From: Planctomycetales bacterium | GTDB taxonomy: Bacteria > Planctomycetota > UBA11346 | Assembly (NCBI GenBank): GCA_025362255.1 | Contig: JANYGY010000060.1 | Span: 1 to 25,465, forward strand | Direction of reading: 5' to 3' | DNA length: 25,465 bases | Shown here: one piece after another, positions 8,301 through 14,784 of the stretch | How the letters are laid out: the number at the start of each line of letters is the position of its first letter | Position numbering within the stretch: position 1 is the stretch's first letter | The notes under the pieces: model-generated | Told to the model about the DNA's origin: nothing | The model's database searches: none | Seen by the model: the letters and a program-made list of their open reading frames with translations, nothing else | Translations under genes and position numbers: made by a program

Positions 8301-8910
8301 CTTCTGGATCAGTAAGACGCCGATCACCCTGGCCCGCTATCAGACCTATGTCGCTGCAACCAAGATTCCCTTCGAGCCGTGCTGGGGTCAAGGTATGCAT
8401 GCAGCCCCGGTTGGCGATGCGGGGACCTATCCGGTGCTGGTCGGGTGGTACGAAGCCGACACCTATGCCAAGGCGATGGGTGGCGCGCTGCCCAGCGAGG
8501 CGCAGTGGGAAAAAGCCGCCCGTGGCACGGATGGTCGCGAATATCCGTGGGGCAACACCTGGGATGCGACCAAGTGCGCCAGTGAAGAGGAAACCATCTA
8601 CAAATTCTCATCCGGCTTCCGCCCCGTGGGCAGCTATCCAGCCGGCGCCAGTCCTTACGGCGTGCTCGATATGGCGGGCAACGTGTGGCAATGGGTTGGC
8701 GATTGGTACGCGAACGAAGGTTACCAAACCGCCGCCGAGCGTAATCCAACCGGCCCCCTGACCGGGTCGCACAAAGTGCTGCGCGGCGGCTGTAGCATGT
8801 GGGATGAACGCTTCAGCCGCACGGCAGCGCGCATGCTGAATCCGCCGCAGGTACGCGATTGGGTAGCTACCGGATTCCGCTGCGTGGTGGTCGCGCCCGG
8901 GCCCAAATGA
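5347..8910 (+). CDS. Secreted DUF4838 protein fused to a beta-sandwich and an FGE-sulfatase-like domain
   Basis: 1187 residues. A signal peptide occupies about residues 1-22 (MKLLFSLSALLCGASA). An N-terminal domain like that of alpha-glucuronidases follows (about 30-160). Next is a DUF4838 barrel (about 170-530) with the GCQCPEC motif near residue 310. Residues about 650-890 look like a galactose-mutarotase-type beta-sandwich (VCPDLAGRIVSAIDTTSGKE). After an Ala/Val-rich linker, an FGE-sulfatase (SUMF1-type) domain runs from residue 954 to the end, with MIWIPAGAFLRGS, LPSEAQWEKAARG and DMAGNVWQW. The two catalytic cysteines of true formylglycine-generating enzymes appear replaced in the segment after RGGCS, so this domain probably binds ligand rather than modifying sulfatases. 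DUF4838 proteins are thought to act on polysaccharides outside the cytoplasm; no substrate is established here. The start is chosen for its signal peptide. Confidence 0.88.
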   Translation: MKLLFSLSALLCGASAFLSAAEGLVLADQGKATCVIVSNGNDQVASTLNPRNVNPAVTELQDYLKQISGAEIPVVKTLAEAAGKTAIVLEVVAKLPGASERATASQAYRITSTDKALTLTAASPMALHYAVYGLLEDHLGCRFYSFVSTGMGYGGRGREIVPKQTKLTLPAFNDLQEPAFANRGFIYWMGTYPWILQNRGIGSPGDQTSGGLGAGHNLYQLLPPDVHKWGDVEYPGLFKDHPDFYPMNLAGKRQTDGSCGICGTNPELPKFLAVALESNIKQRIDSAKQAGVDMNWSQPFEAAQGDGFTGCQCPECRKLVLAENAESAPLILALNRSLEIVGKTYPQARVITFAYFETLSAPKTLKPHANLWINVVSSARSQNAAGDQIGLIEGNPANRDYAQALIDWPKIAPGRVTVWHWDSFSAEWPSMFSLAENTRFMHRCGVYAINPQFCGGPWAMMLAWLDLKLVWNPAVDADKLLHQYCNDMYGAEAGPHVYRYLEIAHKGYTDALHVPSAVRWSGWTQLLRQKLFPPTVLAEMTKEMDLALAAAQKAGNAACLASLLTSRGESLDVVHVDEAGFSGKPWGPIQYLVDGKKWFVAGANPLLPACISRGKKGIAMSGGGEFGVLRGLSNYTGSNGGPLVELTGKTMQVAVCPDLAGRIVSAIDTTSGKELLAEAGANTGYADVFPNMPGQHWLPAAEAHDIGSRIREDWSELWSRFTNSDQTTLDTVVVLSPVYYGFEDKRSMKRTVSATSEGLRVERTFTGPLDNPRVFTTRWLLALPDSRVAKVGVNGGGIDQLLDLSFAVSGGIKGVKAGERIKGADYMDERFDTVVAVSDAQAIQLPIKADANSQIVIKVDRGDGVAVVLTTPSVGWQSVELKPIINAHQLEITLIGADQAAAPAVLPVQTLSTKSVAKVAAPAAAAVVAAKVIEPKVKITGATTAINELDGSEMIWIPAGAFLRGSPAGKGGSDERPQKSIDLDGFWISKTPITLARYQTYVAATKIPFEPCWGQGMHAAPVGDAGTYPVLVGWYEADTYAKAMGGALPSEAQWEKAARGTDGREYPWGNTWDATKCASEEETIYKFSSGFRPVGSYPAGASPYGVLDMAGNVWQWVGDWYANEGYQTAAERNPTGPLTGSHKVLRGGCSMWDERFSRTAARMLNPPQVRDWVATGFRCVVVAPGPK

Positions 8911-8937
8911 AAAGTGAGGATTCCGGTTGAACAAGAT

Positions 8938-8979
8938 CCCCGCACCGCGCGCTCAAAAGGGCCGAGGTGCGGGGTTTTT
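8938..8979 (+). terminator. Strong Rho-independent terminator
   Basis: A 9-bp perfect GC-rich stem, CCCCGCACC (8938-8946) with GGTGCGGGG (8966-8974), is followed at once by five T residues (8975-8979), 27 bp after the DUF4838 stop codon. The T run lies only on the right, so it terminates plus-strand transcription. Confidence 0.92.
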
Positions 8980-9004
8980 GGCTTATTAGCCGCCTGTTGT
9001 CAGA

Positions 9005-9409
9005 TTACCCCGTCGACAGCATTGCGACCAGCTCCGCCGGCAATCGTTGCGGTTTGCCGCGAGCATCCACGGCCGCCACGGTGACGTCGGCCTCGGCGCA
9101 GAGTTGTTGTTCCGTTTCACCGCCGGTGATCTGACTGGAAAAACGAATCCGGCTCGGCCCGATCGCAGTCGCGGTGGTGCTCAATGTCACCAGATCATCG
9201 AACCGCACACTGCGCTTATAGCGAACCTGCACTTCGATCACCGGCATGAACACCCCACTCGTTTCAAGCGCACGATAACTGCGCCCAACCGACCTCAGCC
9301 ACTCGATGCGCGCTTCTTCTAACCAAGGAATGTACGACGCATGATGCGCCACCCCCATCTGATCGGTCTCACTATACCGCACTCGAATCAAATGAATTTT
9401 TTCTGACAT
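9005..9409 (-). CDS. YbgC/FadM-type acyl-CoA thioesterase (4HBT hot-dog fold)
   Basis: 134 residues, the normal size of single hot-dog thioesterases. The signature VRYSETDQMGVAHHASYIPW lies at residues 10-29, with the catalytic aspartate at residue 16, followed by the EEARIEWLR helix. Family members hydrolyse short- or long-chain acyl-CoA thioesters in the cytoplasm; some work with the Tol-Pal envelope system, but no tol/pal genes are visible here. The ATG at 9409 is well placed relative to the conserved motif, yet only A-rich sequence precedes it and no good Shine-Dalgarno is within normal distance. The upstream region is a polypurine repeat. Confidence 0.92.
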   Translation of the reverse strand: MSEKIHLIRVRYSETDQMGVAHHASYIPWLEEARIEWLRSVGRSYRALETSGVFMPVIEVQVRYKRSVRFDDLVTLSTTATAIGPSRIRFSSQITGGETEQQLCAEADVTVAAVDARGKPQRLPAELVAMLSTG

Positions 9410-9420
9410 ATACTTTTTTT

Positions 9421-9482
9421 CCGCTCCCCCGCTCTCTCCCCCGCTCTCTCACCCGCTCTCTCACCCCCGCTCTCTCACCCCC
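9421..9482. repeat. Imperfect tandem CCGCTCTCTCACCC polypyrimidine tract
   Basis: About four copies of a CCGCTCTCTC core joined by CCCC or ACCC give a 62-bp run that is nearly all pyrimidine on the plus strand and purine on the minus strand. It sits directly in the 5' region of the thioesterase gene (start 9409, minus strand). Such mirror-like tracts can form triplex DNA or vary in copy number. Confidence 0.75.
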
Positions 9483-9660
9483 AATCCCCGAATCAACCGC
9501 CTGCGAGCAACGCGTGCCGAAGGCAACGCCAGCGGGTCCAGGGGTAGCACCCCTTGGCCGGGGCGTAGCGGGGGTGGGCCCCCGCGAACCCAGTGCCAGC
9601 GATCGCAACGCGATCGATAGCGGGCCCCAGCCCGCGCGCGAGCGCAGCGAGCCTGGCACG
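9483..9660. other. Hairpin-rich GC intergenic block, possible repeat element
   Basis: Several perfect or near-perfect stems are packed together: CCAGGGGT with ACCCCTTGG (9538-9557, one bulged base), GCGGGGG with CCCCCGC (9568-9585), GATCGC with GCGATC (9601-9615) and GCGGGC with GCCCGC (9620-9635). The last two are enclosed by a distant stem, GTGCCAG (9593-9599) with CTGGCAC (9653-9659). The block starts right after the roadblock gene stop codon on the minus strand. It may be a dispersed structured repeat or a termination/processing region. The frame running through it is GC-rich and low in complexity, and is not taken as a gene. Confidence 0.45.
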
Positions 9661-9661
9661 A

Positions 9662-10174
9662 TTACAAGTTGCCGAAGAGATTATCCAGCTGGTCCTTCAT
9701 CGCTTCCGAGAAGTTCCCGGCCAGCTGCGCATTCGGCTCAGGCTCGCGCTTGGCCGCATCGGCGAGAATCCCCTCCATCTGCACTGCCAGTTCTTTGCAC
9801 AGGACCTGGATCATTCCGACTTTGATCACACTCGGAAAGACCGCGACCTGCAACGTCCGCTCGCCCAACAGGGTCAGGTGGATGTTGGTGGTCGGTCCTT
9901 GATGGCTCATCACCCGAAAATCATTTTCACCAAGCAACTTGGCGACCTGACGGGTGCTGGTGAAACTGCCGGCAACCAGGGCCGCCAGCGCTGCGCCATC
10001 GTTATCGACCTTGAAGCCTTGGCGTGACACCAAGTGCCCTTCTTGGTCGATCAACATCACCGACATCGCGCCCGATTTTTTCACAAACGCGAGGAGGGCT
10101 TGATTGATGCGGTCGACATCGGTGGCGTAGAAGACCAGCCGGCGCAACCGATGAGCGTCATTCTCGCTGACCAT
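9662..10174 (-). CDS. Roadblock/LC7-domain protein, last gene of the GTPase operon
   Basis: 170 residues. After about 20 residues comes a Roadblock/LC7-like fold of about 115 residues: an N-terminal helix (INQALLAFVKKSGAMSVMLI), the DQEGHLVSRQGF hairpin, a central helix and strand, then TLLGERTLQVAVF and a last long helix. The C-terminal 35 residues are charged and probably flexible. Roadblock proteins bind Ras-like GTPases, and MglB, the best-known example, is the GTPase-activating protein of MglA. The ATG overlaps the GTPase stop codon by one base (TAATG), so the two proteins are probably made in coupled amounts. Whether this protein is a GAP, exchange factor or scaffold cannot be told from sequence. 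Confidence 0.82.
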   Translation of the reverse strand: MVSENDAHRLRRLVFYATDVDRINQALLAFVKKSGAMSVMLIDQEGHLVSRQGFKVDNDGAALAALVAGSFTSTRQVAKLLGENDFRVMSHQGPTTNIHLTLLGERTLQVAVFPSVIKVGMIQVLCKELAVQMEGILADAAKREPEPNAQLAGNFSEAMKDQLDNLFGNL

Positions 10175-11562
10175 TAGGGCGCCTTGGGCTCGCTAGAGGG
10201 GGCAACCGCTGGCTCTGTTGGGGCCTGATGCTGGGCGGGGGCCACCACCGGCGCGGACGACGGGGCTTGAGGAGAAACAACAGCATGTGGTGCTGGCACA
10301 GAGCTTGAAGCCGGACCTGCAGCGGGTCCGGAAGCCGAAATGACAGCTGGCTCTTCATCCATCAACAGCTTTTGAATTCCCCCCGGGAAGAACGGCCGCA
10401 CCGCTTCGCGCACCGGCCGGACGAAAAGGATCGCTAGGGCCAAGGCGAAAATCAGGCCGAGGACGACCAACAGGATTTTGATCGGACCGCTGCTGCCGCC
10501 GCTGCGTCGATCTTGATACTTCTTCAAACTGGGGTCGGTGTCGCCAAGATTGGGGGCGGCACTGCCACCACGGTGGTCCAGGGCAGGGGGTTTGGCTTTT
10601 TGCAGGTGGCGGTTGCGGGGGTCTTCGACCACCGGACTGCCGACGGTCGGAGTATTGCCCGGGGTGCCGATCGGCTTGCGATTTGCCGCAGGATTGGGCG
10701 GAACTGGACGCGGTGGACCAGCAGGTGCGGCCGGCAAGGCCGGACGGGGACCGGGAGTCGGCGCGACGCCGCCCGTTGGCATCGAAGGCCGGGGCGCGGC
10801 AGGCGCGGGTTGTGCGGGCCGAGGTGGCGCCGGCATCGCCGGCATGGCTGGTGCAGCCATCCGGGCCGGGGCTGGCGCAGCGGGTGCAGGGGCCGGAGTA
10901 CCAGGTCCGTCGACCGCTGCAGAAGGCTGCGCAGGAGTAAGGTTGCTGGCCGTGCGCCGACGGTTGGCCGCGGGAGCGTGCTCCTTGTTGAGCTTTTCGA
11001 TCACCAAGCGACTGATTTCCTTCAAGGTCGCAAATACACCTTTGCCATCACGGGCACAAGCCTCGTGGGTGGGGAAATTGCTCGGATTCATTTGCGCGTT
11101 GAGCTCAGCCACGGTCAAGGCATTGGGCAGATCGCGCTTATTATATTGCAGCACCACGGGGACATCGTCGACCGTCAGCCCCATCTCGGCCAGATTGTCG
11201 CGCAAATTCTGGAACGACTCCAGATTCTCAGCCATCTTATCAGGATTCGAGTCAGCGACGAAGATCACCCCGTCAACGCCCTGAAGGACCAATTTACGCG
11301 TCGCGTTGTAATAGATCTGGCCCGGCACGGTGTAGAGCTGGAATTTGGTCCGCATCCCGGCGACCTGCCCGAGATCCAACGGCAGAAAGTCAAAATACAG
11401 TGTGCGATCGGTTTCAGTGGCGATCGACACCATCTCGCCGACCGCATCCTTGGGCGCTTTTTTATGGATGATCTCGAGGTTGGTGGTCTTCCCCGACATG
11501 CCTGGGCCGTAGAATACGACCTTGCAGCTCACTTCACGTTGACCGAAATTGATCTGGACCAT
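10174..11562 (-). CDS. MglA-family small GTPase with Pro-rich linker and C-terminal membrane helix
   Basis: 462 residues, more than twice the usual MglA length of about 195. Residues 1-197 are a clear MglA-type G domain: P-loop GPGMSGKT (19-26), TDRTLYFDFLPLDLG from residue 51 (R53 is the position of the MglA arginine finger), the MglA-specific TVPGQ at 78-82 in place of DxxG, and NKRD at 141-144. About 150 residues of Pro/Ala-rich linker follow. Next come a membrane helix at about 358-381 (ILLVVLGLIFALALAILF) and an 80-residue Pro/Ala/Ser-rich tail. Known MglA sets polarity for bacterial motility and is soluble; here the switch seems anchored to a membrane. It lies between two Roadblock genes in one operon. 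The G-domain call is very secure, the topology is inferred, and the cellular role is unknown. Confidence 0.93.
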   Translation of the reverse strand: MVQINFGQREVSCKVVFYGPGMSGKTTNLEIIHKKAPKDAVGEMVSIATETDRTLYFDFLPLDLGQVAGMRTKFQLYTVPGQIYYNATRKLVLQGVDGVIFVADSNPDKMAENLESFQNLRDNLAEMGLTVDDVPVVLQYNKRDLPNALTVAELNAQMNPSNFPTHEACARDGKGVFATLKEISRLVIEKLNKEHAPAANRRRTASNLTPAQPSAAVDGPGTPAPAPAAPAPARMAAPAMPAMPAPPRPAQPAPAAPRPSMPTGGVAPTPGPRPALPAAPAGPPRPVPPNPAANRKPIGTPGNTPTVGSPVVEDPRNRHLQKAKPPALDHRGGSAAPNLGDTDPSLKKYQDRRSGGSSGPIKILLVVLGLIFALALAILFVRPVREAVRPFFPGGIQKLLMDEEPAVISASGPAAGPASSSVPAPHAVVSPQAPSSAPVVAPAQHQAPTEPAVAPSSEPKAP

Positions 11563-11607
11563 AGCAGTTACCGAAAGGCTCCGACGTGTGAGTGCGGCGA
11601 TTGGATC

Positions 11608-11955
11608 TTACAAGGCGAGGCGCGTGGCAAGACGTTCGATCAGCGGTTTGGCTTCGATCTGAACCAACGCCAGGTTAGCCCCGGCATCGATCAATAACAC
11701 GATGAAGGCCGGGCCTGTCGATACCAGCAGCAGCCCACCTTGGTCGGAGACGGCATTGAACAGGGTCGTAGAACCCAATCCCAGGTGTTGGGTCAGTCGG
11801 CCAGCGGCACCGAGAAGCTCGCCAACGGTCGCCGACAGATCATTTTCATCAGTTCCCGAGCGCAGCGCGGAGGCCATCGGCAGGCCATCCGCCGACACCA
11901 GCAGGCTGCCACCGATGCCGCGTACGCGATTGAGCTGGGCGAGAATCTCTTCCAT
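11608..11955 (-). CDS. Small single-domain Roadblock/LC7 protein (MglB-like)
   Basis: 115 residues consisting almost wholly of a Roadblock/LC7 domain: EEILAQLNRVRGIGGSLLVS, the SADGLPMAS hairpin, a helix GELLGAAGRLTQHLGLG, then strands GGLLLVSTG and AFIVLLIDAGAN and a final helix. The size is close to MglB. It is the likeliest direct regulator of the GTPase encoded 45 bp downstream. The ATG at 11955 shares one base with the TGA of the upstream TPR-Roadblock gene (TGATG), and GGAG lies eight bases before it. A GTG one codon earlier is possible. Confidence 0.88.
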   Translation of the reverse strand: MEEILAQLNRVRGIGGSLLVSADGLPMASALRSGTDENDLSATVGELLGAAGRLTQHLGLGSTTLFNAVSDQGGLLLVSTGPAFIVLLIDAGANLALVQIEAKPLIERLATRLAL

Positions 11956-12947
11956 CACGCGGCTCCGAGATCGATCAAGGCCTGACGGGCACGCAGCTCA
12001 AGCATCGCCGGGCGGATCCCGGGGTCGGCCAACACCACGACGCTGACGCTATGGTCACGGCTGAATGTCAGCACCTGCCCGCTGCCAGCGACCAGGACCC
12101 AGGTTGCCGGGGCACCTGCGGCATGGCTGACCAGGGTAGCGGTGGCGGCCTTGAGGATGTCCGCACTCAGCGCCGCCAACAGTTCATCCTGGCCGGCAGG
12201 AAGATTCTTGGCCATCATCACCCGCCCCAGGCGATCGACCATGCACGCCCCGCGGACGCCGGCTTCCATGCACAAGGCGTCGAGCACCGCGGTCTTGGGG
12301 CCACCGATCGAGCGCAGCATGGTGGTCACGGTGCCGGCCGGCGGCGACGTCGCCGCACGTACCGAGCGCGGTTCGTGCGGGCTTGGATGCGTGCTTGCAG
12401 GAAACGGCAGGGGGGCAGCAAAATCGAGGGCTGGCGGCGGGCGCGGCACCACGTTGGGCCGTTGGATCGCGGCTTGCAGGCCAGAGCTGCTGCCAGTGGC
12501 AGTGCCAGAAGGAGCCACCACGCGATGACGAGCAGTGGTCGAGCCGGTCGGCACCGCGCCGCCCAATTCGGTGATCCGCTGGACGGTGGCCGGATCGTTG
12601 GGCTTGAAACCGAGGATCTGGCGCAGGTGATGCAGGGCCTGATCGCGGTTGTCGGACAGATCGGCCATCAGGCGGTGGGCGGCGTAGCTGCGCGGATCTT
12701 TTTCGATTCCCTGGAGCAGCAGGTGAATCGCCTCGGCTTTTTTATTCTGCGCGGATTTGATCTCGGCGAGGATCACGTAGGCCTGACCGCTGCGTGGAAA
12801 TTCCTTGATGCAACGCCGGCAGACCGTCTCGGCCTGGATCTCGTCGCCAGCTTGGCGAGCAAGCTCAGCCAGCCGGTTATAGAGCGAGGCAGAGGGAAAA
12901 TTCTCTACTTTCTTGCGCAGGCGCTCGATCTCAGTCTCCACCTGCAC
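11955..12947 (-). CDS. TPR plus Roadblock/LC7 fusion protein, first gene of the GTPase operon
   Basis: 330 residues. The N-terminal 130 residues form about three tetratricopeptide repeats (SASLYNRLAELARQAGDEI; GQAYVILAEIKSAQNKKAEA; LHHLRQILGFKPNDPATV). A Pro/Ser/Ala-rich linker spans about residues 135-210. The last 115 residues resemble a Roadblock domain (LDALCMEAGVRGACMVDRLG, then ATWVLVAGSGQVLTFSRD). TPRs normally hold partner proteins, so this may dock the Roadblock-GTPase set onto another complex. The GTG at 12947 has GAGGAG shortly upstream; another GTG two codons later is equally possible. The gene diverges from the lipid kinase gene. Confidence 0.78.
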   Translation of the reverse strand: MQVETEIERLRKKVENFPSASLYNRLAELARQAGDEIQAETVCRRCIKEFPRSGQAYVILAEIKSAQNKKAEAIHLLLQGIEKDPRSYAAHRLMADLSDNRDQALHHLRQILGFKPNDPATVQRITELGGAVPTGSTTARHRVVAPSGTATGSSSGLQAAIQRPNVVPRPPPALDFAAPLPFPASTHPSPHEPRSVRAATSPPAGTVTTMLRSIGGPKTAVLDALCMEAGVRGACMVDRLGRVMMAKNLPAGQDELLAALSADILKAATATLVSHAAGAPATWVLVAGSGQVLTFSRDHSVSVVVLADPGIRPAMLELRARQALIDLGAA

Positions 12948-13089
12948 GTTCTCCTCGATCGTGATAAATTACGGCACCGTCAAACGCGGCGCCACCGATT
13001 GCTTACTTAGTGATGCGGGGTTGCTCCGTCAAGGCGCGGTCAAGGCGTTGTGCTTTGACGTGCAACGCACTGCCGCGACCATCGGCCCA

Positions 13090-13995
13090 GTGCGATCGCT
13101 GCTTTTTGTCGTCAACCCGCGCAGCGGTGGTCGGGCCGGAGCCTGGCTGCTGGCTAGGCTCCGTGAGCGGTTGACCGCTGAGCGCGTGATGTCCATCGAC
13201 GACCTGGCTTTGAGCGATCTGGCGCGGGCGGTGGTCGATCGTGGCGACAAGGTGGCGATCGTTGCCTGTGGCGGCGATGGCACTGCCGCGGCCGTGATCG
13301 AAGCCTGTTGGCAGGTGTCGCCGATGCGTCCGGTGCCGGTTGGCACCATTCCGCTGGGGACCGGCAACGACCTCGCCCGCCATCTCGGGTGGAACCCGCG
13401 TCGGGGGGGCTTGGCGGCGCATCAGCTCGATCACCAGATCCACGCTTTGCAGGTAGGCGCGTTGGCCGGGCTCGACCGGTGGGTGTTGACCGGGGCAGGT
13501 ACCAGCCAGTCATTCTACAATTACCTCAGCATTGGCGCTGACGCGCGGATTTCTGCCCGGTTTCATACCTTGCGGCGCGATCTGCCCTGGCTGTTCCGCA
13601 GTCCGGCGGTGAACATGGCGATCTATGGACTCACCTCGTTGGGAGAGCCGGCGTTGCGCATCAATCAGGTGGTCCTCGGCCTGGCTCTGCCTGACTGGAC
13701 CAGGGCGGTGGTCTTCGCCAACATCGCCAGCTATGCCGGTGGCACCCGCCTGGGCGCCCGGATCCGAGCCGACGATGGCTGGATCGATGGGTATGCCCTG
13801 GGACCTGGTGGGGCCATGGGGCTCGCGGTGGGCGGGTTGCGTCGCCCGCGTCGGATCGCCCACGGGGCGGTGGTGCGATTCACTCTTCAGGCGCCCATCA
13901 TCGTGCAGTTTGATGGCGAACCGCGGCGGCTTCAATCCGGCCAGTACACCATCGCCCATGGCGGACGGGCACGGGTGATCGCTCTGCCGCAGTGA
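13090..13995 (+). CDS. Diacylglycerol/lipid kinase family protein (DAGK catalytic domain)
   Basis: 301 residues with this start. The N-terminal catalytic lobe carries VVNPRSGG, the nucleotide-binding GGDGT (61-65) and PLGTGNDLAR (88-97), all hallmarks of the DAGK/YegS/sphingosine-kinase family. The C-terminal beta-rich lobe includes FDGEP near the end, as in YegS and DgkB. Such enzymes phosphorylate diacylglycerol or related lipids at the membrane face. The start is uncertain: the frame stays open to an ATG at 12913, inside the divergent TPR gene, with GTGs at 13060 and 13090. I favour 13090 because family members begin a few residues before the VNP motif, but no good ribosome-binding site marks any of them. 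The gene converges on a phosphatase gene five bases away. Confidence 0.88.
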   Translation: MRSLLFVVNPRSGGRAGAWLLARLRERLTAERVMSIDDLALSDLARAVVDRGDKVAIVACGGDGTAAAVIEACWQVSPMRPVPVGTIPLGTGNDLARHLGWNPRRGGLAAHQLDHQIHALQVGALAGLDRWVLTGAGTSQSFYNYLSIGADARISARFHTLRRDLPWLFRSPAVNMAIYGLTSLGEPALRINQVVLGLALPDWTRAVVFANIASYAGGTRLGARIRADDGWIDGYALGPGGAMGLAVGGLRRPRRIAHGAVVRFTLQAPIIVQFDGEPRRLQSGQYTIAHGGRARVIALPQ

Positions 13996-14000
13996 CCGCC

Positions 14001-14708
14001 TCAGGCCGAACTGATGATCCGTTCTTCGGGCCAGATGATCCCGGTGAGGCGTCGTCCGGGCATGCCGCCGGTGGTATCGCAGGCGATCCGCTGAGCGGTG
14101 ATCAAGGGCCTGATCACCGGCGTATGCCCGCTGATCAGGCAGACGTCGGGCGGCAGGTCGGGTGGAATCACCATCACTCGTCGTTTGCTGAACAAGGGTG
14201 GCGGCCGGGGATCATCGCTGCGGCTCCACGGGCCATCCCACCCGGCGCGAACGTCAGCCAACTGCTCGGCAAATGGACGCTGATGGTCGAAGCCGGCATG
14301 GATCGCGACCCATTTCCGGCCCGCGGCGGTCCCCTCCAGCACCCACGGCAATTCGCCCAGCCAGGGCCAATGACGGCCTAGCCGGTGCTTCAATTCAGCG
14401 GCCGAGTCCACCCCGAAGGCCGCCATGACGGCGTCGCCGCCCCAGCCGTCGACCCACGCGTCAAAAGCATCCTCATCGGGCGGCGCATCGCCGCGTCCGA
14501 GCACGCGGGCCAACATCCATTCGTGGTTGCCGAGCACGCACCGCGCAAGGCCGCGATCGTACAGATCATGGACCCGATCCAGCACTTCGGGCACGGCCGG
14601 CCCGCGATCGATTAAATCGCCGAGCAGCACGATCTCGCCCTCTGCCTGCGCCAGAACCGCATCCAGCCGATCGATCCAGCCGTGGACATCACCGATGAAG
14701 GTTGGCAT
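14001..14708 (-). CDS. PPP-family metallophosphoesterase (serine/threonine phosphatase-like)
   Basis: 235 residues, with every metal-binding motif of the PPP family in order: GDVHG (6-10), GDLIDRG (30-36), GNHE (60-63), an IHAGF histidine in the middle and SGHTP near the C-terminus. Size and layout fit small bacterial PPP phosphatases (PrpA/PrpB-like or ApaH-related), which remove phosphate from proteins or split dinucleoside polyphosphates; sequence alone does not separate these. The ATG at 14708 starts directly at the first strand, as usual. It is flanked by a convergent lipid kinase and, on the other side, an AraC gene on the opposite end of a 76-bp gap. No kinase partner is visible. Confidence 0.92.
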   Translation of the reverse strand: MPTFIGDVHGWIDRLDAVLAQAEGEIVLLGDLIDRGPAVPEVLDRVHDLYDRGLARCVLGNHEWMLARVLGRGDAPPDEDAFDAWVDGWGGDAVMAAFGVDSAAELKHRLGRHWPWLGELPWVLEGTAAGRKWVAIHAGFDHQRPFAEQLADVRAGWDGPWSRSDDPRPPPLFSKRRVMVIPPDLPPDVCLISGHTPVIRPLITAQRIACDTTGGMPGRRLTGIIWPEERIISSA

Positions 14709-14784
14709 ACGTGTTCGGCTTTATCCTACCGCATCATGCAGCGACTTCGCCGGAGAAAAATAGTGCACGGTTATCGTGAATCGG

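Noticed and set aside
8206..8910. Reading the FGE domain as an active formylglycine-generating enzyme
   Set aside because: The two catalytic cysteines are not found at the expected positions, and no sulfatase gene is nearby.
9372..9659. Minus-strand frame of 95 codons across the polypurine tract
   Set aside because: The product is low-complexity Arg/Pro/Gly sequence and overlaps the thioesterase start; better explained as repeat DNA.
10513..11697. Plus-strand frame of 394 codons
   Set aside because: Antisense shadow of the GTPase gene, which has unambiguous G motifs.
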